Origin: Diaporthe sp. PMI_573
Lineage: Eukaryota; Ascomycota; Sordariomycetes; Diaporthales; Diaporthaceae
Reading direction: 5' to 3'
NCBI GenBank assembly: GCA_021399435.1
Contig: JAJTUP010000076.1
Coordinates: 209,285 to 273,284 of the forward strand
Length of the DNA: 64,000 nucleotides
Every line of letters begins with the position of its first letter. Within the stretch, counting starts at the first letter, position 1. Both the position numbers and the translations under genes were made by a program. Positions 62,763-64,000 of this stretch are shown here, in pieces. The notes under the pieces were generated by a model. That model ran no database searches. It saw nothing but the letters and a program-made list of their open reading frames with translations, and had not been told where the DNA came from.

Positions 62763-64000
62763 CTAGTTATTTGCTTTTCCTTCCTTCTTCTCCGTGGCCT
62801 GACTTTCGTATAGAGCAGCAAAAGCCGACGCCCCGGACCCCCTTTCCAGAAGCTGTCGCGGAGGTCCAAACTCCTGCAGCTCGCCTGCACCAAGAACAGC
62901 CACCATGTCGAAGTCATCCAGAGCCGACTCGAGCTTATGGACAATTGCAATCACTGTGCGATTCTCAAACCGCTCGCGCAAGACACGCTGGACGAGCTCG
63001 TCGGTGTGAGAGTCCACGCTGGCGACCATGTTAGTTACCTAAATAAGGGGGCGGAAAGATAGATGGAGATTGTTACCTGCTTGTGGCTTCATCAAGAACA
63101 ACAACGGGCGAGGGACGCAGGATAGCCCGCGCAATGCAAAAAAGCTGCTTCTGACCATGCGAAAGGTGCAGCTCCTGGATGGGCACTTCAAGCCCACCCT
63201 TTTCGGCTACAATGTCCCACAACTCAACAGCTCTCAGAGAATCTTCAACGGCAGCATCCGCGAGTTTCCCAGCAGGGTCGGCGTTAAATCGCACGCTCCT
63301 TCCATCGATGAGGAATGCATCTTGCGGCACGCCAACTAGCCGGGTGCGAACTTGCTCACGGGGCAGCGTGCTGATGTCGAGGTTGTCCACGGTTATGCGA
63401 CCACTGTGGAGGTCTACCATGCGGAAAAGACACGAGACCATGGAACTCTTACCACTGTAGAGGTATATAGGTTAGTTAAGAGAAGTAGGAGTATAACAAG
63501 ACTTTGGAACGGCGTCACCTTCCAGTCCGTCCGCAGATACCAATTTTCTGCCCTGCCTCGATCGATATAGATATGTTTTTCAAGACATGTTCGGACTGCC
63601 TATGGACGGATGTATTAGCAACTCGCTGTGGGATGGGGATAAATCGTTGACGGACCTGTATCCGGCCGAGACATTCTCAAACATAATGGCTCCCTTGGAC
63701 GGCCACGTAGGCGGTGGGTGTTCCTTTTCCTGCGGTTGGTGTTCCGGCGCCGTGTGGGACGTGAAGGATCTGATCCTAGAGATTGCGCCGATCTGAGTCT
63801 CCAGGTTTGTCCAGAAGGTCATCAAAAGCTTGAGGTGCTGGCTAAACAGGATGATATTGACGAGAGCCACACCGATCAACCCGGTCGGCAGCACATCTTT
63901 CAGCTGGGTGACGAGTACCATGACCAGCACGGCGATGGCGGCGACAAACATGTCGAGGACAAACGTCAGCCAGCGCTGGACGGCGTAGAGAAGATAGAAG
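62763..64000 (-). CDS. ABC-C (MRP-type) transporter, C-terminal half, runs off window
   Basis: Exons: from beyond 64000 to 63656, 63599-63519, 63454-63077, 63018-62763; introns of 56-64 bp. The visible protein has two transmembrane helices (MFVAAIAVLVMVLVTQL, GLIGVALVNIILFSQHL) of the second membrane domain and a complete second nucleotide-binding domain. Walker A is GRTGSGKSS (formed across the 63518-63455 intron), the Q-loop is GVPQDAF, the signature is LSHGQKQL, Walker B is VVVLDEATS, and the H-loop is IAIVHKLES. The tail ends KEGKANN at 62763. All ATPase residues are kept. Such pumps export drugs or metabolites across membranes. The 198 bp to the amidohydrolase stop hold both 3-prime ends. 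Confidence 0.9.

Overview
This window reads as nuclear DNA of a filamentous ascomycete (Pezizomycotina). Genes carry short GT-AG introns of about 48-95 bp. The recognisable families (fungal DUF7025-type AAA ATPase, Rad5-like SNF2 helicase, 14-3-3 protein, fungal HNH_2 nuclease, ABC-C transporter) and the transposons (Fot1/pogo, hAT, Helitron) all fit that group. I cannot name the species. Many broken reading frames carry C-to-T type stops in AT-rich sequence, which suggests repeat-induced point mutation (RIP) acting now or in the past.

Layout. 1-2.5 kb: hAT transposase with one intron, running in from the left edge. 2.8-5.4 kb: eight-exon AAA ATPase gene on the minus strand with early stops. 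7.1-8.4 kb (minus) and 8.8-10.8 kb (plus): a divergent pair, an unknown basic protein and a protein kinase with an FHA-like front end. 11-13.75 kb: Rad5-like SNF2/RING helicase lacking a HIRAN domain and carrying a 1-base frameshift. 13.8-16.5 kb: hAT 5-prime end cut by a decayed pogo element. 17.4-18.3 kb: MYND zinc-finger gene. 18.6-20.5 kb: Helitron N-terminal piece. 20.5-23.64 kb: hAT fragment with a complete Fot1/pogo element nested in its 5-prime leader. 24.0-25.0 kb: intact five-exon 14-3-3 gene. 25.6-36.3 kb: mostly AT-rich remains of a cupredoxin, two members of one PD-(D/E)XK-like nuclease family and an FTA2-like kinase fold. 37-41 kb: a small FHA-like protein and two frameshifted unknown genes. 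43.6-45.5 kb: a second complete pogo element, closely related to the first. 45.8-50.7 kb: remnants of an EEP phosphodiesterase, a BCS1-like AAA protein and another PD-(D/E)XK-like protein. 51.5-52.3 kb: a clean two-exon unknown gene. 53.6-55.4 kb: hAT and pogo fragments. 55.4-57.3 kb: a striking array of a 15-bp unit, present in both orientations and open on both strands. 59.3-64 kb: gene-like sequence again, with an HNH nuclease, a secreted amidohydrolase and the 3-prime half of an ABC-C transporter.

How it fits together. The window looks like an accessory, transposon-rich compartment between more ordinary gene stretches. Transposons are nested and truncate each other. Several broken genes belong to large, fast-turning fungal families (nucleases, kinase-like folds, AAA ATPases). 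The complete-looking genes are the kinase, the MYND protein, the 14-3-3 protein, the HNH protein, the two-exon unknown, the amidohydrolase and the visible part of the ABC transporter. No tRNA, rRNA, CRISPR array or telomeric repeat was seen. All splice sites and family names come from reading the sequence and family knowledge; no alignment or database search was run.
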